A model generated the notes under the pieces. The model saw only the letters and a program-made list of their open reading frames with translations, had not been told where the DNA came from and searched no databases. From Listeria booriae (GTDB lineage Bacteria; Bacillota; Bacilli; Lactobacillales; Listeriaceae), in the NCBI RefSeq assembly GCF_000766865.1, contig NZ_JNFA01000005.1, positions 45,439-109,438 of the forward strand: DNA of 64,000 nucleotides, in the 5' to 3' direction. Both the position numbers and the translations under genes were made by a program. Positions 37,118-45,969 of the stretch are shown piece by piece; position 1 is the stretch's first letter; each line of letters opens with the position of its first letter.

Positions 37118-38686
37118 GTGAACATACAAGTGAACGAGGATGTTATTATTAAAAAAAATACGGCATTTCTAAAAAAAGCAGAACAATTGCGTAAGCCGTT
37201 GCTGCATCAGGAAGTTACGGCAAAAAGTATCGTAGAAGTCGAGGCTGACGCATCTATGATTCACGGTTGGAAAATGCGCCAAATTGCGCCGATTAGCGAT
37301 TTGGACAATTATGTGTTAGGTCAAGGAGATAGTATCACGGTTGATTTTGGTGAGCATGTTGTTGGTTTTCCGAGCCTTTCGATTTTGCCGATTGGAAGTC
37401 CCCCCGATGCGCCGCTTTATTTGAAACTTACTTTTGGCGAAATGCCTGTCGAGATAGCCGAACCATTTGCGAATTATGATGGTTGGTTGAGTAAATCTTG
37501 GCTTCAGGAAGCGCATTATCATGTGGATGTATTGCCGCATACGCTTGATATGGCGCGCCGTTACAGCTTTCGTTATGTGAAAATAGAAGTCATTGATTCA
37601 TCGCCAAAATACAAAGTAGCACTACAACATGTTAAAATAAAGACGGTAAGTTCCGCGAATCCGGATACGCTAAAAGAGACTCCCAATACGAGTGATTTTT
37701 TTCAAAAACTAGATTATGTCAGTGTAAAAACATTGAATGACTGTATGCAAGATGTGTTTGAAGATGGGCCAAAGCGGGACCGGCGTTTATGGCTAGGCGA
37801 TCTGTACTTGCAAGCGCAAACAAACTATGAAACTTTTCAAAATCAAGATTTAGTGAAGCGTTGTTTGTATTTGTTCGCCGGTTTAACAGATGCAGATGGG
37901 CGTGTGGCGGCGAATCTGTTCATTGAGCCTGAGCCAATTCCCGACGATACGTACTTGGTTGACTACGCGCTTTATTTCATGATGACGCTGCACGATTATT
38001 ATCACGCGACTGGTGATATCGACACATTAACCGAATTATGGCCGGTCGCTTTAGATCAAATTCGATTTGCAGAGACGTTGCTAGATGAACGCTATTTAGC
38101 AGTAGAACAGCCATATTGGTGGGCTTTCATGGATTGGAATGACACGCTAGAAAAACAGGTACCTGTCCAAGGCCTCTTCATTTTCACGTTAAAACAAGCG
38201 ATTAGTCTCGCGAAAATCCTTCATTCAGAAAGCACCGAAAAACTAACAACCCTACTTGAAAACACCACCGAAGCCGCCAAAAAGCACCTTTGGGATTCCG
38301 AACAAAAATTATTTGTTAGCAGTTCCAGCCAACAGATCTCATGGCATAGTCAAATTTGGATGGTATTGGCAGGTATTTTGCCAAATGAAGAAGCAGAGGC
38401 ATTGCTAAAACGAACGCAAGATTTGGCGCCAGAAATCGGTCTAACAACACCATTTGCCCATCATTTTCTCGTAGAAGCTTGGTTAAAAGTCGGCAATAAA
38501 GAGGCAGCTAAACAAGTGTTAGTCGGCTATTGGGGCGATATGCTACATCAAGGTGCCGACACATTTTGGGAGCTTTTTAAACCAAACAACTTGTCATTCT
38601 CACCGTATGGAAGTCACCTTATCAACTCCTATTGTCACGCATGGAGCTGCACACCAGCCTATTTTATCCGAAAATATAACTTGTGA
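37118..38686 (+). CDS. GH78-like six-hairpin glycosidase (alpha-L-rhamnosidase type)
   Basis: A 522-residue cytoplasmic protein with no signal. An N-terminal beta domain (about 50-190) precedes an (alpha/alpha)6 barrel. DVFEDGPKRDRRLWLGDLYL near residue 213 matches the acidic catalytic region of GH78 enzymes, and WWAFMDWNDTLEKQVP near residue 330 is another conserved acidic patch. It is shorter than typical secreted rhamnosidases. Coupling to a GPH importer and an AraC regulator supports glycoside use. Unsaturated or other deoxy-sugar substrates remain possible. Start is GTG at 37118 after AAAGAGG. Confidence 0.78.
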   Translation: MNIQVNEDVIIKKNTAFLKKAEQLRKPLLHQEVTAKSIVEVEADASMIHGWKMRQIAPISDLDNYVLGQGDSITVDFGEHVVGFPSLSILPIGSPPDAPLYLKLTFGEMPVEIAEPFANYDGWLSKSWLQEAHYHVDVLPHTLDMARRYSFRYVKIEVIDSSPKYKVALQHVKIKTVSSANPDTLKETPNTSDFFQKLDYVSVKTLNDCMQDVFEDGPKRDRRLWLGDLYLQAQTNYETFQNQDLVKRCLYLFAGLTDADGRVAANLFIEPEPIPDDTYLVDYALYFMMTLHDYYHATGDIDTLTELWPVALDQIRFAETLLDERYLAVEQPYWWAFMDWNDTLEKQVPVQGLFIFTLKQAISLAKILHSESTEKLTTLLENTTEAAKKHLWDSEQKLFVSSSSQQISWHSQIWMVLAGILPNEEAEALLKRTQDLAPEIGLTTPFAHHFLVEAWLKVGNKEAAKQVLVGYWGDMLHQGADTFWELFKPNNLSFSPYGSHLINSYCHAWSCTPAYFIRKYNL

Positions 38687-38702
38687 AAGGAGCGCGTTAG
38701 TC

Positions 38703-39674
38703 ATGAATTTTGAAGAGTTAGATCAGTTTTTACGAGCGCACGACGCCATTGAAAAACAGCAACGAATCAACCATCGAAACATTAACGATATCAAGGTTCA
38801 CAGACAGCAAGACAAAGTTATCATGCCTGACGCGCCCTTTTTTAGCCAAAATGATATTTTCATTAATAAACATCATCGGTTTGCAGAAATGCCCACACAT
38901 ACGCATCAATTCATCGAGCTAAATTACATTTATTCCGGTACTTCAAAACAGATTATTAACGGCAAAGAATATATATTCACGCAAGGTCAATTCTGCCTTT
39001 TCGACCAAAATACGAGTCATAGCATAGCCGCGATGGGCGAAAATGATATTTTACTAAACATTATTTTTCGTAGCGAAACTGTCAAAACAACATTTATCAA
39101 AACATTAGAAAGCAATAAAAGCATCGTGTCTGATTTTCTTCTTTCCGCCGCACTTTCTAGTAGTACAAAAGATCATTTTATCCGCTTCGATGCGCAAAAT
39201 AATGACCATCTGCAACTCGTAATGAAACTTATCTTCATCGAATTTTTCGATCCAAAAGATTACTCGAATGAGATGATAAATCATTATTTAGCGGTTATTT
39301 TTATGGAATTGGCTCGCGTTTTTCATGAGAATAAGGAATATCAAACACGTACTTCGGAAAACGCCACTTTATTTCCGATGCTCGAATACATTGAAAATAA
39401 CTACAAAACGCTAACACTTGCAGAAATGGCCACACATTTTGGCTTCAATAAAAATTATTTAAGTAATAAACTACGTAAAGAAACTGGTAAAACATTAACA
39501 GATTTAATTAGCCAACAAAAACTCCATCACGCGACACATTTACTACTTTATACAGACAAGAAATTAGAAGACATCGCCGAAGAAGCCGGATATGGCTCGC
39601 CCAGCTTCTTCTTCAAGCAATTCAAACATCATTACCACATGACTCCAAAGCAATTCCGTGAACAAAACCGCTAG
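38703..39674 (+). CDS. AraC/XylS family regulator
   Basis: A 323-residue regulator with an N-terminal cupin sensor domain (about 60-150; FAEMPTHTHQFIELNYIYSG, FCLFDQNTSHSI) and a C-terminal double helix-turn-helix (about 225-323; LTLAEMATHFGFNKNYLSN and LEDIAEEAGYGSPSFFFKQF). It probably activates the glycoside genes upstream when their sugar is present. The ATG at 38703 has GAAAGGAG upstream, 17 bp after the GH78-like stop. The 3' end overlaps the convergent regulator gene by 4 bp. Confidence 0.9.
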   Translation: MNFEELDQFLRAHDAIEKQQRINHRNINDIKVHRQQDKVIMPDAPFFSQNDIFINKHHRFAEMPTHTHQFIELNYIYSGTSKQIINGKEYIFTQGQFCLFDQNTSHSIAAMGENDILLNIIFRSETVKTTFIKTLESNKSIVSDFLLSAALSSSTKDHFIRFDAQNNDHLQLVMKLIFIEFFDPKDYSNEMINHYLAVIFMELARVFHENKEYQTRTSENATLFPMLEYIENNYKTLTLAEMATHFGFNKNYLSNKLRKETGKTLTDLISQQKLHHATHLLLYTDKKLEDIAEEAGYGSPSFFFKQFKHHYHMTPKQFREQNR

Positions 39675-40363
39675 TCTTCATGTAACAACTTTTTCAACTT
39701 CGGTAAATCCTTAATAATCCACGGTTTTCTAAATGATGAAAGCAAACCCAAATCTCGCAACTCTTTAATAATTCGTGACGTGTAGCCGCGCGAAGTCCCC
39801 GCAAATTCTGCTAATAAATCATAGGTCACAATATCAGGCAACACATAATTATGCTCCCCTGTGTATAATGACAATTCCTCTGCAATCTCTACTAAACAAT
39901 AAATAACCCGCCTCTTCGCGTCCAGCGTCTGCCTGACAATCGTATGAAAAAGCAATGTCTGAATTGTTGATATGTAGTTCAGCTGGTAATAATTCCGCGG
40001 GTCCTCCTCCAAAATCATCGACCGCAAAAAAGCAAAATCGATCTCCCAAACTAAAACATCCGATAGTGCCTTATATTCAAAACTCAAATCCATATGTTCT
40101 TTATACAGCAAAAAATTAATCATCGTATCTCTCTGTACAAAAAAAATAAAATGCTTGCCAATGTATTCATTCTCATAATAAAACGAAAAATATCCCTGCT
40201 CTACCATATAAAAATATTGACGGTTATTAGGACCCATTTTCAGAATTTCGCCTTTAGAAATCACTTTTTGAGTACAATACTGGCTAAAAGCTGGATTTTT
40301 CCGTAATAATTTTAGTAAATGTTCTAATGAGTAGTTGGCTCGTAGTTCTGATTTAAAATACAT
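39671..40363 (-). CDS. PrfA-like Crp/Fnr family regulator
   Basis: A 230-residue protein with an N-terminal cyclic-nucleotide-binding-like beta roll (about 25-115) and a C-terminal winged helix (about 155-230; VTYDLLAEFAGTSRGYTSRIIKEL). Its size and layout resemble the many PrfA-related regulators of Listeria. The phosphate-binding cassette of true cAMP receptors is not evident, so the signal is unknown. The ATG at 40363 has GGAAGGGGGGGAG upstream. The targets may be divergent, across the 514-bp gap. Confidence 0.85.
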   Translation of the reverse strand: MYFKSELRANYSLEHLLKLLRKNPAFSQYCTQKVISKGEILKMGPNNRQYFYMVEQGYFSFYYENEYIGKHFIFFVQRDTMINFLLYKEHMDLSFEYKALSDVLVWEIDFAFLRSMILEEDPRNYYQLNYISTIQTLLFHTIVRQTLDAKRRVIYCLVEIAEELSLYTGEHNYVLPDIVTYDLLAEFAGTSRGYTSRIIKELRDLGLLSSFRKPWIIKDLPKLKKLLHED

Positions 40364-40877
40364 GTTCTCCCCCCCTTCCACGTCAAGCGATTGGCAGTAT
40401 ATATATCATCATGTTCCCTGTTCAAAAGTGACATAAACGCAAAAGAAGACGGAGCTCCTTTAACAGATGCTCCGCCCTTTACTCATGAGATGTACTCTGA
40501 GATGTACCTGTGGGATGAGGTACTCCTTTATTCTATCGGAGTTTTGTCTCTGCGTCTGTAGATAACTTATGAACAACTGCATGATTTTTCCTGTTAAGAA
40601 ATCGCTTTCTTAAAAAGCATGCGTAATCACGTCGAAAGTACAAAGGAAAGCGTTCTCATCTGATATTCTTAGCGGTATTATTTCTTTTTTTATCCACAGC
40701 ATTTATTCTGCATATCGTTTATACTTTACTTAGCGTTTCAGTTATTGCTAATTCCCCATATTACTTAACTGTTATGTTAGGAAACCATCTCTGCTTCAGT
40801 TCGGGCTGCATTGATGGTTTCCTATCTTTGTTTAGAGGGTAATTACTACTGAACAAGAACCCAAAGGAGATAGTTAT
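40364..40877. other. 514-bp intergenic region with operator-like and hairpin elements
   Basis: No gene can be supported here. It holds a hairpin CGGAGC/GCTCCG near 40452-40477, a tandem TGAGATGTAC pair at about 40486-40507, and a perfect palindrome TTAAGAAA-TCGC-TTTCTTAA (40594-40613). It also holds a cre-like GGAAAGCGTTCTCA near 40652 and an 11-bp perfect stem TAGGAAACCAT/ATGGTTTCCTA (40778-40824) ending about 50 bp before the CPBP gene. The last could be an attenuator. Confidence 0.5.
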
Positions 40878-41513
40878 ATGGAAAATACGCTTATTAATAA
40901 AAAACGCGGCTACATACTTATTTTGATTACAATACTGGTAGGTCTGTCTTATCAATTGCTACCATATGTTTTTTCAAGTGATACCGTGCTGGAAATTGTC
41001 GGCGCATACTTCAATGTTGTGATTATGTTTATCGTACTTTTACTCCTACTGAAAAATGAATTCTTGGATTGGTTTAAGCATTTTAGCTTTAAATGGTTGC
41101 TGATTGGGATTCCATTCTTATTTATAGTTGGTACATTGACTGGAAGCCTGTGGTCACTTATCGCTGGTGGGCACACGGAAAATAGCATTAACAGCGTTCT
41201 TACTTGGGGCTATGTTATGAGGAATATTCCTTTCATGCTAATGGGCGAGGAATTGCTGTCTATCGCCATTCTCTACGCCGCGTGGAAAAAGCTTGGTTGG
41301 AAATTCTGGCAAGCGACACTACTCTGCTCTGTGTTATTCGCAGTTTGGCATTTGCCCGCGTATGATTATAACTTGCTACAATGTTTAGTTACGATTATAC
41401 CGAGCCGCCTTGTACTGAATTATTTGTTTAAGAAAAGTAATTCGGTTTGGGTGACGTGGTTAGTGCATGTGTCTTTTGATATGATTTCTTTTTTGCCGAT
41501 ATTGTTGCGATAA
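40878..41513 (+). CDS. CPBP family membrane protease (Rce1/Abi type)
   Basis: A 211-residue protein with six or seven membrane helices. The CPBP motifs are visible: MGEELLSIAILYAAWKKLGW with the Glu-Glu pair (motif 1, near residue 121) and VLFAVWHLPAYD with the conserved His (motif 2, near 157). A late HVSFDMISF supplies the third conserved His. Bacterial members cleave membrane substrates or give self-immunity to bacteriocins; the target here is unknown. The ATG at 40878 follows AAAGGAG. It stands alone on the plus strand. Confidence 0.85.
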   Translation: MENTLINKKRGYILILITILVGLSYQLLPYVFSSDTVLEIVGAYFNVVIMFIVLLLLLKNEFLDWFKHFSFKWLLIGIPFLFIVGTLTGSLWSLIAGGHTENSINSVLTWGYVMRNIPFMLMGEELLSIAILYAAWKKLGWKFWQATLLCSVLFAVWHLPAYDYNLLQCLVTIIPSRLVLNYLFKKSNSVWVTWLVHVSFDMISFLPILLR

Positions 41514-41517
41514 ACAA

Positions 41518-41567
41518 AACCGATAAGTTTGTTCAACAGGATTCTACCTGATACAAACTTATCGGTT
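41518..41567. terminator. Bidirectional terminator
   Basis: Arms AACCGATAAGTTTGT and ACAAACTTATCGGTT are perfect over 15 bp, between the convergent CPBP and Crp-like genes; TATTTTAT follows. Confidence 0.9.
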
Positions 41568-41575
41568 ATTTTATA

Positions 41576-42283
41576 TCAAACTGCACTTTTCGTCGGAATT
41601 CTTTCTTCTGCCATTAATAACATATACCTATTCAAATCTAGAATGACCCATGGCTTTTTGTTGGATGCGAGCATTTCCGACTCTCGCAAAAATTTAACGA
41701 CGGACAACACGAGGCTTTTGGACACGTTCGCCATTGTCGCAAGAACATCATGTGTCACAAATTCTGGCAACTCCACACTGTTTTTAGATTGCCGGAAACC
41801 TATTTCGATTAATATTAAGATACAAAAATAGACGCGTTGTTTAGCTTCCAAGTTCGCTCGAATGGAGGCGCGGAAAAATTTACGCCTTGTTCGCAAAAAA
41901 TGCTCCATCATAATATAGTTCTTAGGATCTCGTTCATTGAGCACTTCTTGCACGAAAGCCATATCTACTACCCAACCCGACACATCATTCAGCGCGATAT
42001 AACAACCTTCAGCCGGCAAATCTTCAGAGTACTCTGGAAGCGTCAAGAAGTCGCCCGGCTGTAGAAAAAATTGAAAAATAAATTGGCGATCCTTGATATA
42101 GCCAAATTGGACCGTTCCACTTTCGATTCTAAAAAGAAAATTACTAATATTTTCGCGTGTAAAAGTCTCGCCTTTCTTGATTCTCTGCTCATGAGAGAAA
42201 TCGGAAAAGCCAACCGCACCTCGTAATAATTCCATTAAATCGGTTTGCTGCGTAAAATCAGGAAAAAAATGGTTCTCACTCAA
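41576..42283 (-). CDS. PrfA-like Crp/Fnr family regulator, TTG start
   Basis: A 235-residue Crp/Fnr protein: beta-roll sensor (about 30-120; FTRENISNFLFRIESGTVQ, FFLQPGDFLTLPEY) and C-terminal winged helix (about 165-225; FVTHDVLATMANVSKSLVLSVVKFL). The start is TTG at 42283: a perfect GGAGGTGA lies 7 bases upstream and no ATG is available in frame nearby. It is the second PrfA-like regulator within 2 kb. The ligand and targets are unknown. It is divergent from nothing and lies 72 bp after the aldo-keto reductase gene on the same strand. Confidence 0.85.
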   Translation of the reverse strand: MSENHFFPDFTQQTDLMELLRGAVGFSDFSHEQRIKKGETFTRENISNFLFRIESGTVQFGYIKDRQFIFQFFLQPGDFLTLPEYSEDLPAEGCYIALNDVSGWVVDMAFVQEVLNERDPKNYIMMEHFLRTRRKFFRASIRANLEAKQRVYFCILILIEIGFRQSKNSVELPEFVTHDVLATMANVSKSLVLSVVKFLRESEMLASNKKPWVILDLNRYMLLMAEERIPTKSAV

Positions 42284-42355
42284 CGTTCAATCACCTCCGT
42301 AATAATGTCTCGCCTGCCTTATAAATACCCGCTCGTTCTCGTCTAGAAACCATCC

Positions 42356-43204
42356 TCACTTCCAAACTCTCGCCAAAAACTCCTCACTATCCGGATCTGA
42401 CCCTTTCCGCTCGTCTTTATTCAGCGCATCAATCTCCGCCATATCGCTAGCTGCTAAATCAAAGCCGAACAAATCAATGTTCGCGCGAATTCGTTCTGGT
42501 GTCACGGATTTTGGAATGATGACTGAGCCGTTATTTAAATGCCAACGCAAAATGACTTGGGGAATCGTGATGTTGTATTTGTCGGCAATGCGTTGTAAGG
42601 TCTGGTTTGTGAGTAGTTCGCCGCCTTGTGCGAGTGGTGACCATGCTTCGTGGACGATGTCTTGGCTTTCGAGATATGCTTTTAGCGGTTTTTGTGATAG
42701 TAAGGGATGGATTTCGATTTGGTCGATGACTGGTTTTTCATTCGCGGTTGTGAAGAGATTTTCTAGGTGATGTTGGTGGAAGTTGCTGACGCCGATGGAT
42801 TTGATAAGTCCTTCATTGTACAGCCGTTCCATTGCGCGCCAACTGTCTTTATACGCCAGCACTGGCCAGTGAATTAAGTATAAATCGAGATAGTCTAGCT
42901 GTAATTTCTTGAGCGTCGTGTCGAATGCTCGCAACGTTTCGTCGTAACCGTGATCGGCGTTCCAAAGTTTTGACGTGATTGTTAGCGCTTCCCTCGCGAT
43001 GCCAGCTTCACGAATCGCCTGACCGACATATTCCTCATTTTCGTACACTTTCGCTGTATCGATCGCGCGGTAGCCAGACTCAATCGCAACTTGAATTGCC
43101 TCTATCGCTTCTTTTTCATCCCGCATTTTCCATACGCCAAGCCCGACCAGCGGAATTTCCTGCCCATTATGAAACTTCTTCGTATCTGTAACCTTTAAAT
43201 CCAT
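42356..43204 (-). CDS. Aldo-keto reductase
   Basis: A 282-residue NADPH-dependent aldo-keto reductase of the AKR5-like group. The catalytic tetrad is visible: Asp and Tyr in AIDTAKVYENEEYVG, Lys in LTITSKLWNAD, His in LYLIHWPVLAY. Cofactor-binding segments are IGVSNFHQHHL and IIPKSVTPERIRANIDLFGF. Relatives reduce methylglyoxal, diketogluconate or other small carbonyls. The ATG at 43204 is preceded by GGAAGGGG and GGAG. Confidence 0.92.
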   Translation of the reverse strand: MDLKVTDTKKFHNGQEIPLVGLGVWKMRDEKEAIEAIQVAIESGYRAIDTAKVYENEEYVGQAIREAGIAREALTITSKLWNADHGYDETLRAFDTTLKKLQLDYLDLYLIHWPVLAYKDSWRAMERLYNEGLIKSIGVSNFHQHHLENLFTTANEKPVIDQIEIHPLLSQKPLKAYLESQDIVHEAWSPLAQGGELLTNQTLQRIADKYNITIPQVILRWHLNNGSVIIPKSVTPERIRANIDLFGFDLAASDMAEIDALNKDERKGSDPDSEEFLARVWK

Positions 43205-43276
43205 TCTCCAAAACCCCTTCCTAATCTATAGTCACTACTAGTATATGACTTTTTTGCCATTTATCAAACAAAAAAA

Positions 43277-43306
43277 GATTGAAGACCTGTTTTGCGGCCT
43301 CCAATC
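43277..43306 (-). terminator. Terminator of the small membrane protein gene
   Basis: GATTGGAGGCC and GGTCTTCAATC arms (two mismatches) are followed on the minus strand by seven T, a few bases after the stop at 43313. Confidence 0.8.
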
Positions 43307-43312
43307 ATTATG

Positions 43313-43531
43313 CTAATTTTGCTTGCGTAATTTCTTTCGTAGTGTCATGACTAACGTAACAATGATTCCGGATAAAAAGAAAACATAGCTTACTGGAATT
43401 AGGAAAAAGCCGGGTTCATGTACAAAACCTTCTGCATCGATTTCAACAGGGACGAACGGCGCGATTACAAGACATAACACACCCATAAGAATCAAAATCG
43501 GACCGAACCACTTGCTCCATTTTTTCATCAT
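43313..43531 (-). CDS. Small two-helix membrane protein, DUF3955-like
   Basis: A 72-residue protein with two membrane helices (about 8-27 and 43-62), separated by a short acidic loop containing VDAEGFVHEP-like residues (DAEGFVHEPGFFLIPVSY), and a basic C-terminus RKKLRKQ. The loop and length match the DUF3955 family, whose role is unknown. The ATG at 43531 has GAGG eight bases upstream. It has its own terminator. Confidence 0.7.
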   Translation of the reverse strand: MMKKWSKWFGPILILMGVLCLVIAPFVPVEIDAEGFVHEPGFFLIPVSYVFFLSGIIVTLVMTLRKKLRKQN

Positions 43532-43628
43532 CGTTATCACCTCATTTATTATTTGTTTTTATTATAACACAAAAACATTGTTTCGAGATATATTTTTATC
43601 GTTTATCAATAAATTTTTATATCAAAAA

Positions 43629-43653
43629 ACAGGAGAGCCGTCTTCTCTCCTGT
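43629..43653. terminator. Terminator of the ChiB-like chitinase gene
   Basis: ACAGGAGAG and CTCTCCTGT are perfect arms. On the minus strand the hairpin is followed by six T. Confidence 0.88.
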
Positions 43654-43668
43654 TTTTCGCGTCTTATT

Positions 43669-45969
43669 TTAGTTGACTAAATCCCATGGGCCCCATTGGT
43701 CCGCGCCTGGAACGTCGCCTTTTGTCCACCATTTCGCTTTGTACGTGTGGCCGTTATACGTTACTTGGTCGCCTTGGTTATACGTGGCGTCAGCACTCCA
43801 AGTTCCTGAGCCTGGTGGTGTTACGGTTCCTGCTTTTGTTGTTACGGAAAGCGCTGTACTCGCCGCCGAAACATTGCCAGCTGCGTCATATGCTTTTACT
43901 GTGTACGTGTAGGCTGTGGAAGCTGTTAAACCTGTGTCTGTGTAGCTTGTTCCAGATACGGTCGCAACTTCTGTGCCATTGCGGTACACTTTGTAACCTG
44001 CTACGCCAACATTGTCCGTAGATGCGCTCCAGCTTAGTGGAACTGCTACGTCTGTTACGTTTGCTGCTACTGTTGCTAAGTTTGCCGGAGCTGTTGGTGC
44101 TACTGTATCGCTAGGATCAGGAACTACCGCGCCTCCGCCAAAGACAACTTGTTTGCCTAATTCAGTACCTGTTTTAGACATGCGTTGTGTTAGTGAGATG
44201 TTCGCGATATTACTTACATTTACGGATGTTAGGTTCGATTTCAAGCGGAATGTGTAAGTTGCGCCTTGTGGAATTTGTTGTGCATCATAAACGGACGCTA
44301 GATCGACAACAGTATATCCATTGGCTGTGCTTACTGTTCCTGCTTTGTAATCCCCTGCTGTCAATGTTTCGCCAGCTTTTACAGGGATATAGAACTTCGG
44401 TAATTTCACTGTTTCAGCAGCAAATTCAACCGCTTGTAAAACTTCATTGGTTTCGTTCGCTGTTTCTTTGTTTTTCACTGTGATTTCATACCCAACGCCG
44501 TTTTCACTGTAAGGAGCTACAGTTGCTTCTACGTTTAGGTTGGCATACGTGATTGTGTTAGCGGCTAGCGCGCCAGCACCGAATAGACCTTGTTTAATAG
44601 CTTTTGTTAATTCGTCACGTTTTGTGGATGTTGTTGCTTTGTCTTGGGATTGCATCCACGAAATCATACCGCCAAGATTGTTGTCCTTCACGTACTGTGC
44701 TTTGTAACCGATAGAACGCACATTGTCGTAAGTGTAGAACTCGCCTGTAGTTTTGCTATACATGTATGGCGCTTTTGCCACGTCATCCCAATATTCAACG
44801 AGTGTTGGGGATTTTGCTTTCAAAGCGTCGATGCTCTTGTATGCCCACACGCCGCCTGCACGTCCACCATCACCAGTAGCTAACGGTTTTTCGTTTGGAG
44901 CGCCGTATGTTGCGGATTGGTCCGCGTCTTTGTTATTTTTTGTTGCTGGTTGGAAAAGTCCTGGTTGCGTTGTGCTTGTGCCCGCGTCAACCTTGTTCCA
45001 GCCACGTGTATAGAATGCTGCACCGATTACGATTTTTTCAGATGCTGCGCCTTGGCTCTTCAAATATTTCACTGTTTGATCGACAGAAAAACCGTCATTG
45101 TAGTTCGGGTCAGCTGGGTTACCGTAAAGCGCCGTGTGATGTGCACTGTTCGGTGTCCAAGCGCCGTTCATGTCGTATGTCATGATATTCGCAAAATCGA
45201 CTACATTGAAAAGTTTCGCTACGTCCACACCGTTTGCCAATGTGTTTTTAGCAGCTGGTAGTGCTACGGAAAGTTCGTACTTCTTCTTCACGTCAACCCC
45301 TTGTTTATCAAGCGCAGTACGCAAATCTTGAAGAAGCGTAATGTAATTTTGCTTATCGGCTGGAGTTGCATTTGGTGTTCCTTCATCGTTCTTGTTATCC
45401 ACTAAGTCAGCGGCGCGAACCGATGCAGGATATTCCCAATCTAGATCGACAAAATCCATATTGGTATATTTAATGAATTTCATAACATTGCTTACAAAAT
45501 TAGCTCGTGCCGTTGCGTTTGCCGCTACTGCAGAGAAGTCACCAGATTTAGACCAACCACCGATGGATACACCGACTTTTAAATTCGGATTGGCAGCTTT
45601 TAAATCTTGTAACGCGTTTAAAATACCAGCATTAGCTCCGCCCCACTGAACACCGTCTTGCCCAACTGGTGCGCCAACTGCTGCATCCTTGTCTGTGAAT
45701 TTCAAGTTTCCGTTACTATCGAAATCAAGAAACGCAAAGTTCAGATGTGTCAGCTGATCTGCCGGTATGTCTTTCGGATAAAACTGACCTTCCCCGCCCC
45801 AAATGGACCAATCTCCATAGTACATAACATTTCTATATTGTGGTGTACTGGCGGCCTTAGCCTTCACAGAAGAATTCCCTATACTACCTAGAACTGATGA
45901 CGCAAATAACGAAACGACTAACAACAAAACGGAAACAACACTTACTACCCTCTTTGTTACCTTTTTCAT
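43669..45969 (-). CDS. Secreted GH18 chitinase, ChiB-like, with FN3 and chitin-binding domains
   Basis: A 766-residue secreted chitinase matching the Listeria ChiB layout. It has a signal peptide (1-40) and a GH18 domain (about 44-470) with DFVDLDWE and catalytic Glu179. A beta-rich region (about 475-625), one fibronectin type III domain (about 635-715; SWSASTDNVGVAGYKVYRNG) and a C-terminal carbohydrate-binding module 5/12 (about 725-766; YNQGDQVTYNGHTYKAKWWT, GPWDLV) follow. It degrades chitin. The catalytic domain is nearly collinear with that of the 27.4-kb gene, so the two are paralogues with different tails. The ATG follows AGAGGTG. Confidence 0.95.
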   Translation of the reverse strand: MKKVTKRVVSVVSVLLLVVSLFASSVLGSIGNSSVKAKAASTPQYRNVMYYGDWSIWGGEGQFYPKDIPADQLTHLNFAFLDFDSNGNLKFTDKDAAVGAPVGQDGVQWGGANAGILNALQDLKAANPNLKVGVSIGGWSKSGDFSAVAANATARANFVSNVMKFIKYTNMDFVDLDWEYPASVRAADLVDNKNDEGTPNATPADKQNYITLLQDLRTALDKQGVDVKKKYELSVALPAAKNTLANGVDVAKLFNVVDFANIMTYDMNGAWTPNSAHHTALYGNPADPNYNDGFSVDQTVKYLKSQGAASEKIVIGAAFYTRGWNKVDAGTSTTQPGLFQPATKNNKDADQSATYGAPNEKPLATGDGGRAGGVWAYKSIDALKAKSPTLVEYWDDVAKAPYMYSKTTGEFYTYDNVRSIGYKAQYVKDNNLGGMISWMQSQDKATTSTKRDELTKAIKQGLFGAGALAANTITYANLNVEATVAPYSENGVGYEITVKNKETANETNEVLQAVEFAAETVKLPKFYIPVKAGETLTAGDYKAGTVSTANGYTVVDLASVYDAQQIPQGATYTFRLKSNLTSVNVSNIANISLTQRMSKTGTELGKQVVFGGGAVVPDPSDTVAPTAPANLATVAANVTDVAVPLSWSASTDNVGVAGYKVYRNGTEVATVSGTSYTDTGLTASTAYTYTVKAYDAAGNVSAASTALSVTTKAGTVTPPGSGTWSADATYNQGDQVTYNGHTYKAKWWTKGDVPGADQWGPWDLVN

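Noticed and set aside
40761..40955. Minus-strand 64-codon frame before the CPBP gene
   Set aside because: It overlaps the CPBP start and the hairpin region and has no ribosome site.
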